Shown piece by piece: positions 1 to 6,939 of a stretch of 6,990 bases of DNA. Within the stretch, counting starts at the first letter, position 1. Each line of letters begins with the position of its first letter. A model generated the notes under the pieces. It did not search any database, had not been told where the DNA came from, and saw only the letters and a program-made list of their open reading frames with translations. Origin of the DNA: Abditibacteriota bacterium (GTDB lineage Bacteria; Armatimonadota; UBA5829); assembly GCA_017958015.1 (NCBI GenBank), contig JAGDDM010000067.1, forward strand, positions 1-6,990, given 5' to 3'. A program made the position numbers and the translations under genes.

Positions 1-2808
1 GGCGTCGGAGGCTTTCCGGGAGCCCTCGAAGCTGTCGAAATTATCCAGCCAATCTTTCAGAGCTTCCGCCAGAGAGCCGGAGGATTCGGCCAGCAAGGCC
101 TCAATTTTCGCCTTCTGGGCGTTTCTCTGCTCGCGGTCGGAGAGGAACATGCCCAGCTGCAATTCCGCGTTGTTCTCGAAAAGGCTATTGGTCCAGGCCG
201 GGCCTTGACCCCGCTTGTTGGTGGTGTAGGGGATGCCGGGCATGGGGGAGCCCCAGGCCTGGGAGCAGCCGGTGGCGTTGGCCCAGTAGACTCTGTCGCC
301 GAAGAGCTGGGTAAGCAGTTTGGCGTAGGAAGTCTCGGCGCAGCCGGCGCAGGCGGCGGAGAACTCAACCAGCGGCTGTCTGAACTGGGAGCCCTTCACG
401 GTGTAGGGGCTCATAACGTCGCCCTTGTCGGAGAGGCCGAGTCCGTAGTTCCAGGCGGTTTTGCTTTCCTCGGAGAGCACCGCCGGGGCCATGGTAAGGG
501 CCTTTTCCTTGGCGGGGCACACGTTGGCGCAGCTGCCGCAGCCGGTACAGTCGAAGGCGGAGACGCTTATGTTAAACTTAAACTCTTTGTCTTTGATGCC
601 CTTGGCGGGAACGGTGTCGAACCCTTTGGGGGCCGCCGCCGCTTCAGCGTCCGTGAGGAGATAGGGCCTTATGGCCGCGTGGGGGCAGACGAAGGCGCAG
701 CGGTTGCACTGAATACACTTGTCCGGATCCCACTTTGGCGCGTTCACGGCGATTCCCCGCTTTTCGTAGGCGGTGAGGCCAAGGTCGATGACGCCGTCCT
801 CTCTGCCTTTGAAAGCGCTGACGGGCAAATCGTCGCCCTTCTGGTTGTTGATGGGGATGAGGATGTTTCTCACAACATCCGGCAGGTTCGGGTCGAGAAC
901 CGGGTCGTCGTTTTCGCAGTTTGCCCAGCTGTCCGGAACATTAACCTCGAAGACTTCGCCGGCGCCGGCGTCGATGGCCGCCACGTTCTTGGCGACAACG
1001 CTCTCGCCCTTGGCGAAGTAGGTGCGTTTCGCCGCTTCTTTCATATTGGCGAGGGCCTCTTCCGGGGGAATGAGGGCGGAAACCTTGAAGAAGGCCGCCT
1101 GAAGAACCGTGTTGGTGTGGCTCCCCAAACCCAGTCTCTGGGCGATGGCGGTGGCGTCTATGACGTAAAATTTGATGTTCTTTTCTTTAATGAGGCGCTT
1201 CACTCTGCCGGGCAGGTGTTTCGCCAGCTCCTCGGGGTCGCTGCCCCAATTGCAGTTCAAAAGGAAGCTGCCGCCCTTCTTAATCTCCTCCACAATGTCG
1301 TAGCGGTCGATATAGCTCTGGCTGTGGCAGGCGGCGAAATCCGCGGACTTCACGTAGTAGGAGCTCTCTATGGGCTGTTTTGACAGGCGGATGTGGGACT
1401 TGGTGACGCCGTAGGATTTCTTGGCGTCGTACTCAAAGTATGCCTGGGCGTACATGTCGGCGCAGTCGCCCAAAATTTTAACGGTGTTGTGATTGGCGCC
1501 CACGGTGCCGTCGCCGCCCAGACCCCAGAACTTGCAGCTGTAAATGCCCTTTTCCGGGTCGCCGTCGCCGATGCCCTCAATCTCGGGTGTGGGCAGGGAC
1601 AGGTGGGTGACGTCGTCCTCGATGCCTATTGTGAAACTCTCCACGGGCTTTTCCGCCGCGAGGTTCTCGAAGGCCGCCACGATTTGGCAGGGGTCCGTGT
1701 CCTTGGAGCTGAGGCCGTAGCGCCCGCCGATGACCCGAATCTTGTCGGAGCCCTCGATTTCACGCACGGCGGCCACAACGTCCAGATAGAGGGGCTCGCC
1801 TATGCTGCCCATTTCCTTGCAGCGGTCGAGAACGGCAATCCGCTTGACGCTCTTCGGGAGCGCCGCGGCGAAATGCTTCAACGAGAACGGTCTGTAAAGG
1901 TGAACCTGGAGATAGCCGGTCTTTTTGCCGTGCTTGTTGAGATAGTCAACCGCTTCCTTGGCGGCGCCGGAGACGGAACCCATGGCGATAATCACGTCGG
2001 TGGCTTCCGGGTCGCCGAAGTAGTCGAAAAGGTGATACCGGCGGCCGGTGATTTCCGCGACTTTGGCCAGATAGTCGTCAACGATGTCCGGAAGGGCGTT
2101 GTAGAAGGGGTTGTTGGCTTCCCGAACCTGGAAATAGACGTCGCCGTTCTGGACCGTGGCCCGCAGTTCCGGGTGCTCCGGGTTGAGAGCGTGGTCCCGG
2201 AAGGCGTCCAGAGCCTTCATGTCGACGAGGGCGGAGAGCTTTTTGACGTCGGGCATGTCGATTCGGCTCAACTCGTGGGATGTGCGGAAGCCGTCGAAGA
2301 AATGCATGAAAGGAACGCCGCCCTTGATGGCGGAGAGGTGGGCAACCGCGGCCAAATCCGCCGCTTCCTGGACGCTGCCGGAGGAGAGCTGAGCCCAACC
2401 GGTCTGGCGGCAGGCCATAACGTCGGAGTGGTCGCCGAAAATACTGAGGGCGTGGGTGCCCACGGTGCGGGAGGCTATGTGGAGAACGCCGGGAAGCCGC
2501 TCACCGGCGATGCGGTAGAGCACCGGGATCATAAGCATGAGACCCTGGCTGGAGGTGTAGCTTGTGGCCGGGGAACCCGCCTGAAGGGCTCCGTGAACCG
2601 CGCCGATGGCTCCCGCCTCGGACTGCATTTCGATAAGCCGTACCGGCTGACCGAACATGTTCTTTCTGCCCTTGGCGCTCCAAGCGTCGGTACTCCCCGC
2701 CATGGGTGACGAGGGAGTAATGGGGTATATGGCGGCGATTTCGGTGAATTCGTAAGCAACGTGGGCGGCGGCGCCGTTACCGTCGACGGTCATAAAGTTT
2801 TTGGACAT
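1..2808 (-). CDS. nifJ: Pyruvate:ferredoxin (flavodoxin) oxidoreductase, single-chain NifJ type, 3' end cut by window edge
   Basis: This enzyme oxidises pyruvate with CoA to acetyl-CoA and CO2 and passes electrons to ferredoxin or flavodoxin; it is cytoplasmic and central to anaerobic fermentation. I translated the minus strand from ATG 2808: 936 codons without a stop, running off position 1. Single-chain PFORs are about 1170-1230 residues, so roughly 240-290 residues are missing. The N-terminal domain has YPITPSS with Thr31, Glu64 in EMQSEAG and Arg114 in ASRTVGTH, at the same numbers as the pyruvate/TPP-contacting residues I recall from Desulfovibrio africanus PFOR. FGDHSDVMACRQTG and PFMHFFDGFRTSHE follow. 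A two-cluster ferredoxin domain has Cys698/701/704/708 and Cys754/757/760/764. The proximal [4Fe-4S] cluster has Cys820, Cys823 and Cys848 (in NATGCSQAWGS); the fourth cysteine and the GDG TPP motif lie outside the window. The start is supported by AAGGAA six nt upstream. It lies 169 nt after the preceding gene, across a palindromic element, so it may be separately transcribed. Nothing looks degenerate. Confidence 0.97.
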   Translation of the reverse strand, partial: MSKNFMTVDGNGAAAHVAYEFTEIAAIYPITPSSPMAGSTDAWSAKGRKNMFGQPVRLIEMQSEAGAIGAVHGALQAGSPATSYTSSQGLMLMIPVLYRIAGERLPGVLHIASRTVGTHALSIFGDHSDVMACRQTGWAQLSSGSVQEAADLAAVAHLSAIKGGVPFMHFFDGFRTSHELSRIDMPDVKKLSALVDMKALDAFRDHALNPEHPELRATVQNGDVYFQVREANNPFYNALPDIVDDYLAKVAEITGRRYHLFDYFGDPEATDVIIAMGSVSGAAKEAVDYLNKHGKKTGYLQVHLYRPFSLKHFAAALPKSVKRIAVLDRCKEMGSIGEPLYLDVVAAVREIEGSDKIRVIGGRYGLSSKDTDPCQIVAAFENLAAEKPVESFTIGIEDDVTHLSLPTPEIEGIGDGDPEKGIYSCKFWGLGGDGTVGANHNTVKILGDCADMYAQAYFEYDAKKSYGVTKSHIRLSKQPIESSYYVKSADFAACHSQSYIDRYDIVEEIKKGGSFLLNCNWGSDPEELAKHLPGRVKRLIKEKNIKFYVIDATAIAQRLGLGSHTNTVLQAAFFKVSALIPPEEALANMKEAAKRTYFAKGESVVAKNVAAIDAGAGEVFEVNVPDSWANCENDDPVLDPNLPDVVRNILIPINNQKGDDLPVSAFKGREDGVIDLGLTAYEKRGIAVNAPKWDPDKCIQCNRCAFVCPHAAIRPYLLTDAEAAAAPKGFDTVPAKGIKDKEFKFNISVSAFDCTGCGSCANVCPAKEKALTMAPAVLSEESKTAWNYGLGLSDKGDVMSPYTVKGSQFRQPLVEFSAACAGCAETSYAKLLTQLFGDRVYWANATGCSQAWGSPMPGIPYTTNKRGQGPAWTNSLFENNAELQLGMFLSDREQRNAQKAKIEALLAESSGSLAEALKDWLDNFDSFEGSRKASDA

Positions 2809-2814
2809 TTGTAT

Positions 2815-2820
2815 TTCCTT
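2815..2820 (-). promoter_or_regulatory. Ribosome binding site of the PFOR gene
   Basis: AAGGAA on the minus strand, followed by six nt (ATACAA) and the ATG at 2808. It fixes the PFOR start; the resulting N-terminus MSKNFMTVDGN matches the usual beginning of NifJ proteins, and puts Thr31, Glu64 and Arg114 at the family's numbering. Confidence 0.8.
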
Positions 2821-2821
2821 G

Positions 2822-2827
2822 ATTATA
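2822..2827 (-). promoter_or_regulatory. TATAAT box just upstream of PFOR (weak promoter candidate)
   Basis: A perfect TATAAT lies on the minus strand between the palindromic element and the PFOR ribosome binding site. No convincing -35 is seen at 16-18 nt (the hexamer at 17 nt spacing is GGCACC). A start about 7 nt downstream would fall in the SD and give almost no leader. It may be chance, or the junction of the repeat element. Two more TATAAT hexamers sit inside the element, one on each strand (2886-2891 minus, 2917-2922 plus), also without clear -35 boxes. Confidence 0.2.
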
Positions 2828-2866
2828 CAAGGTGTCAGGTGTCGGGTGCCGGGTGTCAGGGAATGT

Positions 2867-2883
2867 GTCCGCCTTTGGCGGAC
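2867..2883. repeat. Perfect hairpin, 7-bp stem, 3-nt loop
   Basis: GTCCGCC, loop TTT, GGCGGAC. It lies inside the palindromic element next to its left arm. On the minus transcript the loop is AAA and no U-run follows, so intrinsic termination is unlikely. The last base of its stem is also the first base of the next inverted repeat. Confidence 0.85.
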
Positions 2884-2925
2884 GGATTATATAACCCACA
2901 TTGCAAAGTTGGCTTATATAATCCG
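2883..2925. repeat. Perfect 12-bp A/T-rich inverted repeat with 19-nt spacer
   Basis: CGGATTATATAA at 2883-2894 is exactly complementary to TTATATAATCCG at 2914-2925. This is the core of the palindromic element and differs sharply in base composition from the GC-rich arms and flanking hairpins. Each arm contains TATAAT on one strand, so the core could be bound by a protein, act as paired -10 boxes or form a cruciform; none of these is shown. Confidence 0.85.
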
Positions 2926-2942
2926 TTCGGCGACAGCCGAAC
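2925..2942. repeat. Perfect hairpin, 7-bp stem, 4-nt loop
   Basis: GTTCGGC, loop GACA, GCCGAAC. It lies between the A/T-rich core and the right heptamer arm, mirroring the hairpin at 2867-2883. It shares base 2925 with the core inverted repeat, so the three stems are packed end to end. Confidence 0.85.
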
Positions 2943-2977
2943 ACCGTCCCTGGCCCCTGACCCCTGACCCCTGGCCC

Positions 2978-5503
2978 CTATTTAGATTCTATTCCCAATA
3001 TCTTACAGGCGTCCTCTCTCATCTTATACTTCAATATCTTTCCCGCGGCGTTCAGGGGGAAGCCGTCGGTGAACGTAATGTATTTGGGGATTTTGTGCCT
3101 GGCAAGTCTGGCGGCGGCGAAGGTCCGCATGTCTTCCTCGGTGGCGGTTTCGCCCTTTTTGAGGATAATAAAGGCCATGGCTTCCTCGCCGTACTTCTCG
3201 TCCGGAACGCCCACCACCGCCGCGTCGCTGACGGAGGGATGGGTGAGGAAGAACTCCTCTATTTCCTTGGGGTAGAGGTTCTCGCCGCCCCGGATAATCA
3301 TATCTTTAAGCCGTCCGGTGATGCGGTAGTTGCCGTCCTCGTCTTTGCAGGCCAGGTCGCCGCTGTGGAGCCAGCCCTCCGCGTCCACCGTGTCCCGGGT
3401 CTCGTCGGGCATTTTGTAATAGCCCTTCATGGTGTTGTAGCCTTTGGAGCAGAACTCGCCGTTGACGCCGGCGGGCACTTCCTTGCCGGTTTCCGGGTCG
3501 ATAATCTTGCACTTCACGTGGGGGAAGTCGTAGCCCACGGTCTCGGTGCGGAGCTCCAGAGAGTCGGTCCAGGCGGACATGGTGCTGCCCGGTGAGGACT
3601 CGGTTTGGCCGTAGACGCTGACGATGCCGGTCATGTTCATTTCATTGGGGTCCGCCGCCCGGCGCATAAGCTCCGGAGGACAGCCGGAACCGGCCATAAT
3701 GCCGGTGCGCATGTGGGAAAAGTCCGTTTTGCGGTAGTCCTTGTGGTTGAACATGGCGATGAACATTGTGGGCACGCCGTTGAAACAGGTTATCCGCTCC
3801 TGCCGCACGCAGGCAAGGGAGGTTTTTGCGGAGAAATAGGGCATGGGGCACATGGTGGTGCCGTGGGTCATGGAGGATGTCATGGACAGAACCATGCCGA
3901 AGCAGTGGAACATGGGCACCTGAATCATCATCCTGTCCGCGGTGGAAAGGCCCATTCTGTCGCCGATACACTTGCCGTTGTTCACCACGGTGTAGTGGGT
4001 GAGCATGACGCCTTTGGGGAAGCCGGTGGTACCGGAGGTGTACTGCATGTTGCACACGTCGTCGGGGCGCACGTGGGAAGCCATTCGCAAAATCTCCTCC
4101 CGGGGCACGCTGCTTGCCCTGTCCATGGCCTCCTCGAAGGTGAGGCAGCCGGGCATGGAGAAACCGGCGGTGATAACGTTCCGCAGGAAGGGAAGCCGCT
4201 TGCAGTGGAGCTGCTTGCCGGGGGTGTTGTCGGCGATCTCCGGACAGAGCTCGTTTATGATTTCCCGGTAGTTGGAGTCCAGAGCGCTTTCAATCATAAC
4301 GAGAGTGTGGGTGTCGGACTGACGCAGAAGGTACTCCGCCTCGTGAATCTTGTAGGCGGTGTTCACGGTAACGAGTATGGCGCCGATTTTTGTGGTGGCC
4401 CAGAAAGTTATGTACCAGGCCGGCACGTTGGTGGCCCAAATGGCAACCTTGCTTCCGGCTCGAACCCCCATGGAAACGAGAGCCCGGGCGAAATTGTCCA
4501 CGTCCTCCCGAAACTCCTCGTAGGTGCGGGTATAGTCCAGGGTGGTGTACTTGAAACAATACTGGTTGGGGAACTCCTCCACAACCCTGTCCAAAACTTC
4601 CGGGAAGGTGAGGTTGATAAGCTCGTCCTTTTTCCAGATATATTCGCCGGTGCCGTCGTGGTTGAGGTAGCGGGTGCGCTTTTTGCCCCGGGTGTCCTCA
4701 TAGCGGTTCATGTAGTTGATGAAGTAGGCGAAAATAATCTCGAAATCGGTGATATCCTCCATCCAGTTCCGCTTCCACTCAAGGGAGATATAGCCGTCGT
4801 AGTCGATGGAGCTGAGGGCCCGCATGAAATCGTCCATGGGCATGTTGCCCTCGCCGATGAGGTTGTAGGTGCGGGCGTCGTCGGAGTCCCGCATGTGGAC
4901 GTGCTTCACGTAGGCGCCCAAGTTGCGAATTGTCTCCGCGGGGGTCTCGCCCTGGTCCCGGTAGGGGTGGTGCAAATCCCAAAGAACCGCCAGCCGGTCG
5001 GAGGCGTAGTCGTCCATCAACCGCCGCAGCCGGGCGGTATCCGTGTATATGCCGGTGGTGTACATGAGGAGGGTGATGCCGGTTTCCTCGGCGTAGGCGA
5101 TGAGCTCGTCCAGGTTCTTCCGCACCATGGCCTCGTCGTCCCGGAGAGCCTTTATGCTGACGTAGGGAATGTACATGTTCCGGGCGGTGTCCATCAAGTC
5201 CTTGAGAATCTTGATGTAGCCTTCCCGGTTTTCCGCGTTGGGAGAGCCGTTGCCGATGCCGCCGTCCTCGGAAGCGATGTCCACGGAGGTGTCCAGCACG
5301 GGGATTTCAAGTTTGTGGTCCCGCAGGATTCTGGCCGTGGCTTTGGCGTTGTACTTACAGAAAGGGCCGCCCTTTGATATGAGCTCCGGGGACAGGTGGA
5401 GGTTGTAAATCTCGATGCCGGCGAACTTGAGGTCCGCGGCGGCGCTCAGCATTTTCTCCCAGCCCAGATCCGCCCAACCTCGGGTGGAAAAGGAAAGTTT
5501 CAT
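2978..5503 (-). CDS. Fusion of a xylose-isomerase-like TIM barrel with an AMP-forming acyl-CoA synthetase
   Basis: The protein has 841 residues. Residues about 1-265 form a sugar-phosphate isomerase/AP-endonuclease-2 type TIM barrel: GIEIY (29-33), LWDLHHP (174-180), HVHMRD (201-206), GEGNMPMDDF (217-226), YDGYISLEW (235-243). Of the family's four usual metal ligands, Asp176, His203 and Glu242 are present, but the strand-5 Glu appears to be Tyr148 (GITLLMYTT). After a linker (about 266-296) comes a full adenylate-forming enzyme, closest by eye to ACSF2-like fatty acyl-CoA ligases: P-loop YTSGTTGFPKG (488-498), HCFGM (533-537), YGQTES (631-636), GWLHSGDL with Asp716, GRLKDMIIRGGE (730-741) and the catalytic Lys822 in AAGKILK. 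This half should activate a carboxylic acid with ATP and load it on CoA; substrate unknown. The barrel's reaction is unknown. It starts 3 nt after the LeuA-like gene with a good SD, implying co-expression. The frame is open throughout, so the fusion is not an assembly join of two frames. Confidence 0.93.
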   Translation of the reverse strand: MKLSFSTRGWADLGWEKMLSAAADLKFAGIEIYNLHLSPELISKGGPFCKYNAKATARILRDHKLEIPVLDTSVDIASEDGGIGNGSPNAENREGYIKILKDLMDTARNMYIPYVSIKALRDDEAMVRKNLDELIAYAEETGITLLMYTTGIYTDTARLRRLMDDYASDRLAVLWDLHHPYRDQGETPAETIRNLGAYVKHVHMRDSDDARTYNLIGEGNMPMDDFMRALSSIDYDGYISLEWKRNWMEDITDFEIIFAYFINYMNRYEDTRGKKRTRYLNHDGTGEYIWKKDELINLTFPEVLDRVVEEFPNQYCFKYTTLDYTRTYEEFREDVDNFARALVSMGVRAGSKVAIWATNVPAWYITFWATTKIGAILVTVNTAYKIHEAEYLLRQSDTHTLVMIESALDSNYREIINELCPEIADNTPGKQLHCKRLPFLRNVITAGFSMPGCLTFEEAMDRASSVPREEILRMASHVRPDDVCNMQYTSGTTGFPKGVMLTHYTVVNNGKCIGDRMGLSTADRMMIQVPMFHCFGMVLSMTSSMTHGTTMCPMPYFSAKTSLACVRQERITCFNGVPTMFIAMFNHKDYRKTDFSHMRTGIMAGSGCPPELMRRAADPNEMNMTGIVSVYGQTESSPGSTMSAWTDSLELRTETVGYDFPHVKCKIIDPETGKEVPAGVNGEFCSKGYNTMKGYYKMPDETRDTVDAEGWLHSGDLACKDEDGNYRITGRLKDMIIRGGENLYPKEIEEFFLTHPSVSDAAVVGVPDEKYGEEAMAFIILKKGETATEEDMRTFAAARLARHKIPKYITFTDGFPLNAAGKILKYKMREDACKILGIESK

Positions 5504-5506
5504 TTG

Positions 5507-6919
5507 TTACTCCTGTTCCTCGTAGACGATTTTGTTCAGGGCGTTGATGTAGGCCCGGATACTGGAGCCGATGATGTCGGTGGAGATGCCTCTGCCGGAA
5601 TAGACTTTGCCGTTGTGGCGTATCTTCACCAGAGCCTCGCCCATGGCCTCTCTGCCTTCGGTGACGGTCTGAATGCGGAAGTCGTCCAGCTCGTAGTGCT
5701 GGCCGGCTATCTTCTCTATGGCAAGGAAGGAAGCGTCGATGGGGCCGTCGCCCAGAGTGACGCTCTCCAATGTCCGATTGTTCTTCTTAATCTTCAGGTG
5801 GGCGGTGGAGGTGAGCACGTTGCCGGAGTTTATGACGTAGCTCTCGAGGACGAATGTGGCGGGCACCTGCATGGCGGTGGAGGCGATGACCTTCTCCAGC
5901 TCCTTCATGGCCACCTTTTCCTTTTTGCGGGCGATGCGCAGGAACTCGTCGTAAACCTTTATGCTGTCGTCCTCGCTCAGGTCGTAACCCAATCGGGCGA
6001 CTTCTTTCATAACCGTGGGCAGGTCGTCCTCGGCGGTGAGAATGATTGTTTCGCCGCCGTCGTCCACGCCGTTGTCGAAGGGGCTCTTCTCGCTGCGGCC
6101 CGTTTCGCACATCCAGCGAATCTGGTCCGTCACCCGCTTCATTTCCGTGAGGCCCGTCTTGCAGACGGCGCCGCAGGTGTCGCTCTTGGCGCTCAAAATC
6201 TTCACTATCTTGGCCAGGGATACCGAGTTCACCGGATAGGCGGCGGCTTTGACCTCGCCGGCTCCGCCCATGACCGCGGCGACGGCGCAGGCGTCCGCCA
6301 TGGCAAGCTCGTCGGAACAGCCCACGCCCAAGACAACGTCGCGAAGCTCCGGCACTTCGGCGTAGAGCTTTTCGATGAACTCACCGAACTCCCGGGGCAG
6401 CATGGCGCCGGCGGCGTCGCAGACCGTGACCGTGGAAGCGCCGGACTCTATGGCCGCCTTAATCGCCGAGCAGAGGAACTCCGAATCGGCGCGGGTGGCG
6501 TCGTCGGCGATGAACTCCACGTCGGCGCAGAGGGCCTTGCAGGAAGCTACGGTGTCCTCGATGGCGGTGAGCATGGCGGGGGCCTTCAGGTGGTGGATAT
6601 ATTCCATCTGGGCGGGGCTTACGGCAGCCGGAACCTGCAGACGGGGATGGGCCGCCTCCCGCAGAGCGTTCCAGGTGAGGGCCGCGCTTTCGGGCACAAG
6701 GCTCACCGGAACGGCCAGGACGCTGTTCTTGACGGAGGAGGCGATGGACTTGATGCGAAGTCCGTCGATCTTCCGCCGGTCGATGCCCTCAATCTCAATC
6801 ACATCCGCGCCCAGGCGGTCAAGGAGCTTGGCGGTTTCGAGCGTCTCCTTGAATGTAAGGGAAACGTCCTTGGTGCCGGACTGCTTCATCGTAATGTCGC
6901 TGATTCGAACTTCTCTCAT
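5507..6919 (-). CDS. 2-isopropylmalate synthase (LeuA)-like protein with degenerate active site and intact regulatory domain
   Basis: The protein has 470 residues; LeuA is usually about 510-520. LeuA condenses acetyl-CoA with 2-oxoisovalerate in a metal-dependent TIM barrel. Homology is clear in LDRLGADVIEIEG, SPAQMEY (101-107), DDATRADSEFL and LAMADACAVAA (205-215). The key motifs differ: DTTLRDG is DITMKQS (Arg to Lys12, metal Asp to Gln13); SPIHMEY has Gln104 for His; the metal HxH is Gly200-Cys-Ser202; the NGxGERxGN loop is about four residues shorter and reads YPVN (228-231); HESGIHQDG reads FDNGVDDGG (281-289), and the GKLSGR region is not recognisable. The C-terminal LeuA regulatory (dimer) domain, about 345-470, is well kept, with LGDGPIDASF (389-398) and GRGISTDIIGSSIRAY (442-457). 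So it is probably not a normal isopropylmalate or citramalate synthase; it could be an effector-sensing pseudoenzyme or do other chemistry. I prefer ATG 6919 because AGGAGG lies just upstream; an in-frame TTG at 6934 would place the SD inside the gene. It is the first gene of the pair. Confidence 0.88.
   Translation of the reverse strand: MREVRISDITMKQSGTKDVSLTFKETLETAKLLDRLGADVIEIEGIDRRKIDGLRIKSIASSVKNSVLAVPVSLVPESAALTWNALREAAHPRLQVPAAVSPAQMEYIHHLKAPAMLTAIEDTVASCKALCADVEFIADDATRADSEFLCSAIKAAIESGASTVTVCDAAGAMLPREFGEFIEKLYAEVPELRDVVLGVGCSDELAMADACAVAAVMGGAGEVKAAAYPVNSVSLAKIVKILSAKSDTCGAVCKTGLTEMKRVTDQIRWMCETGRSEKSPFDNGVDDGGETIILTAEDDLPTVMKEVARLGYDLSEDDSIKVYDEFLRIARKKEKVAMKELEKVIASTAMQVPATFVLESYVINSGNVLTSTAHLKIKKNNRTLESVTLGDGPIDASFLAIEKIAGQHYELDDFRIQTVTEGREAMGEALVKIRHNGKVYSGRGISTDIIGSSIRAYINALNKIVYEEQE
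5510..5514 (-). promoter_or_regulatory. Ribosome binding site of the fusion gene, inside the previous gene
   Basis: AGGAG on the minus strand overlaps the last codons of the LeuA-like gene, with six nt (TAACAA, including that gene's TAA stop) before the ATG at 5503. The arrangement points to translational coupling of the two genes. Confidence 0.85.
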
Positions 6920-6923
6920 GGTG

Positions 6924-6929
6924 CCTCCT
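6924..6929 (-). promoter_or_regulatory. Ribosome binding site of the LeuA-like gene
   Basis: A full AGGAGG on the minus strand with a four-nt spacer (CACC) before ATG 6919. It decides between this ATG and the in-frame TTG five codons upstream, whose use would translate through the SD. Confidence 0.85.
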
Positions 6930-6939
6930 GTCAATAGGG

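Larger units (their letters stand above)
2831..2978. repeat. 148-bp palindromic element with inverted heptamer arrays at both ends
   Basis: The left arm (2831-2862) reads as four heptamers GGTGTCA, GGTGTCG, GGTGCCG, GGTGTCA then GGGA. The right arm, read on the minus strand from 2978 to 2947, is GGGGCCA, GGGGTCA, GGGGTCA, GGGGCCA then GGGA. The arms are thus imperfect inverted repeats in register, consensus GGKGYCR. Between them lie three shorter inverted repeats (2867-2883, 2883-2925, 2925-2942). The outer right base is the G of the TAG stop of the upstream gene, so the element fills nearly the whole intergenic gap. It has no coding capacity I can support and no T-tract after a stem, so it is not an ordinary terminator. 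It resembles a REP-type or MITE-like dispersed repeat; copy number cannot be judged here. Confidence 0.75.

Noticed and set aside
205..2709. Two long plus-strand open frames (205-1383 and 1393-2709)
   Set aside because: They lie antisense to PFOR, whose minus-strand frame has all the domain motifs and cluster cysteines. The translated plus frames are low-complexity Gly/Val/Ala-rich and show no family motif; they result from GC-rich codon bias.
2867..2942. Rho-independent terminator after the fusion gene
   Set aside because: The hairpins are strong, but none is followed by a T-run on either strand; the region after them is GC-rich heptamers.
2831..2978. CRISPR array
   Set aside because: The repeats are 7-mers directly abutting one another, with no unique spacers, and the two sets are in opposite orientation.
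2761..3595. Plus-strand frames crossing the intergenic palindromic element
   Set aside because: They combine antisense PFOR or ligase sequence with repeat DNA; no RBS and no protein-like composition.
5507..6919. Annotation as functional LeuA or citramalate synthase
   Set aside because: The overall match is good, especially in the C-terminal domain, but the metal Asp, both HxH histidines and the GxGER loop are missing by eye, so an enzymatic name would mislead.
6920..6934. TTG at 6934 as start of the LeuA-like gene
   Set aside because: It would translate the AGGAGG that serves ATG 6919, and the extra residues MTGGT are not part of any family N-terminus.
3605..6937. Long plus-strand open frames (3605-5377, 590 codons; 5396-6937, 513 codons)
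   Set aside because: They mirror the fusion and LeuA-like genes almost end to end. Their products are rich in Gly, Val and His with no recognisable domain, and no SD was seen. They are shadows caused by rare TTA/CTA/TCA codons in the true genes.
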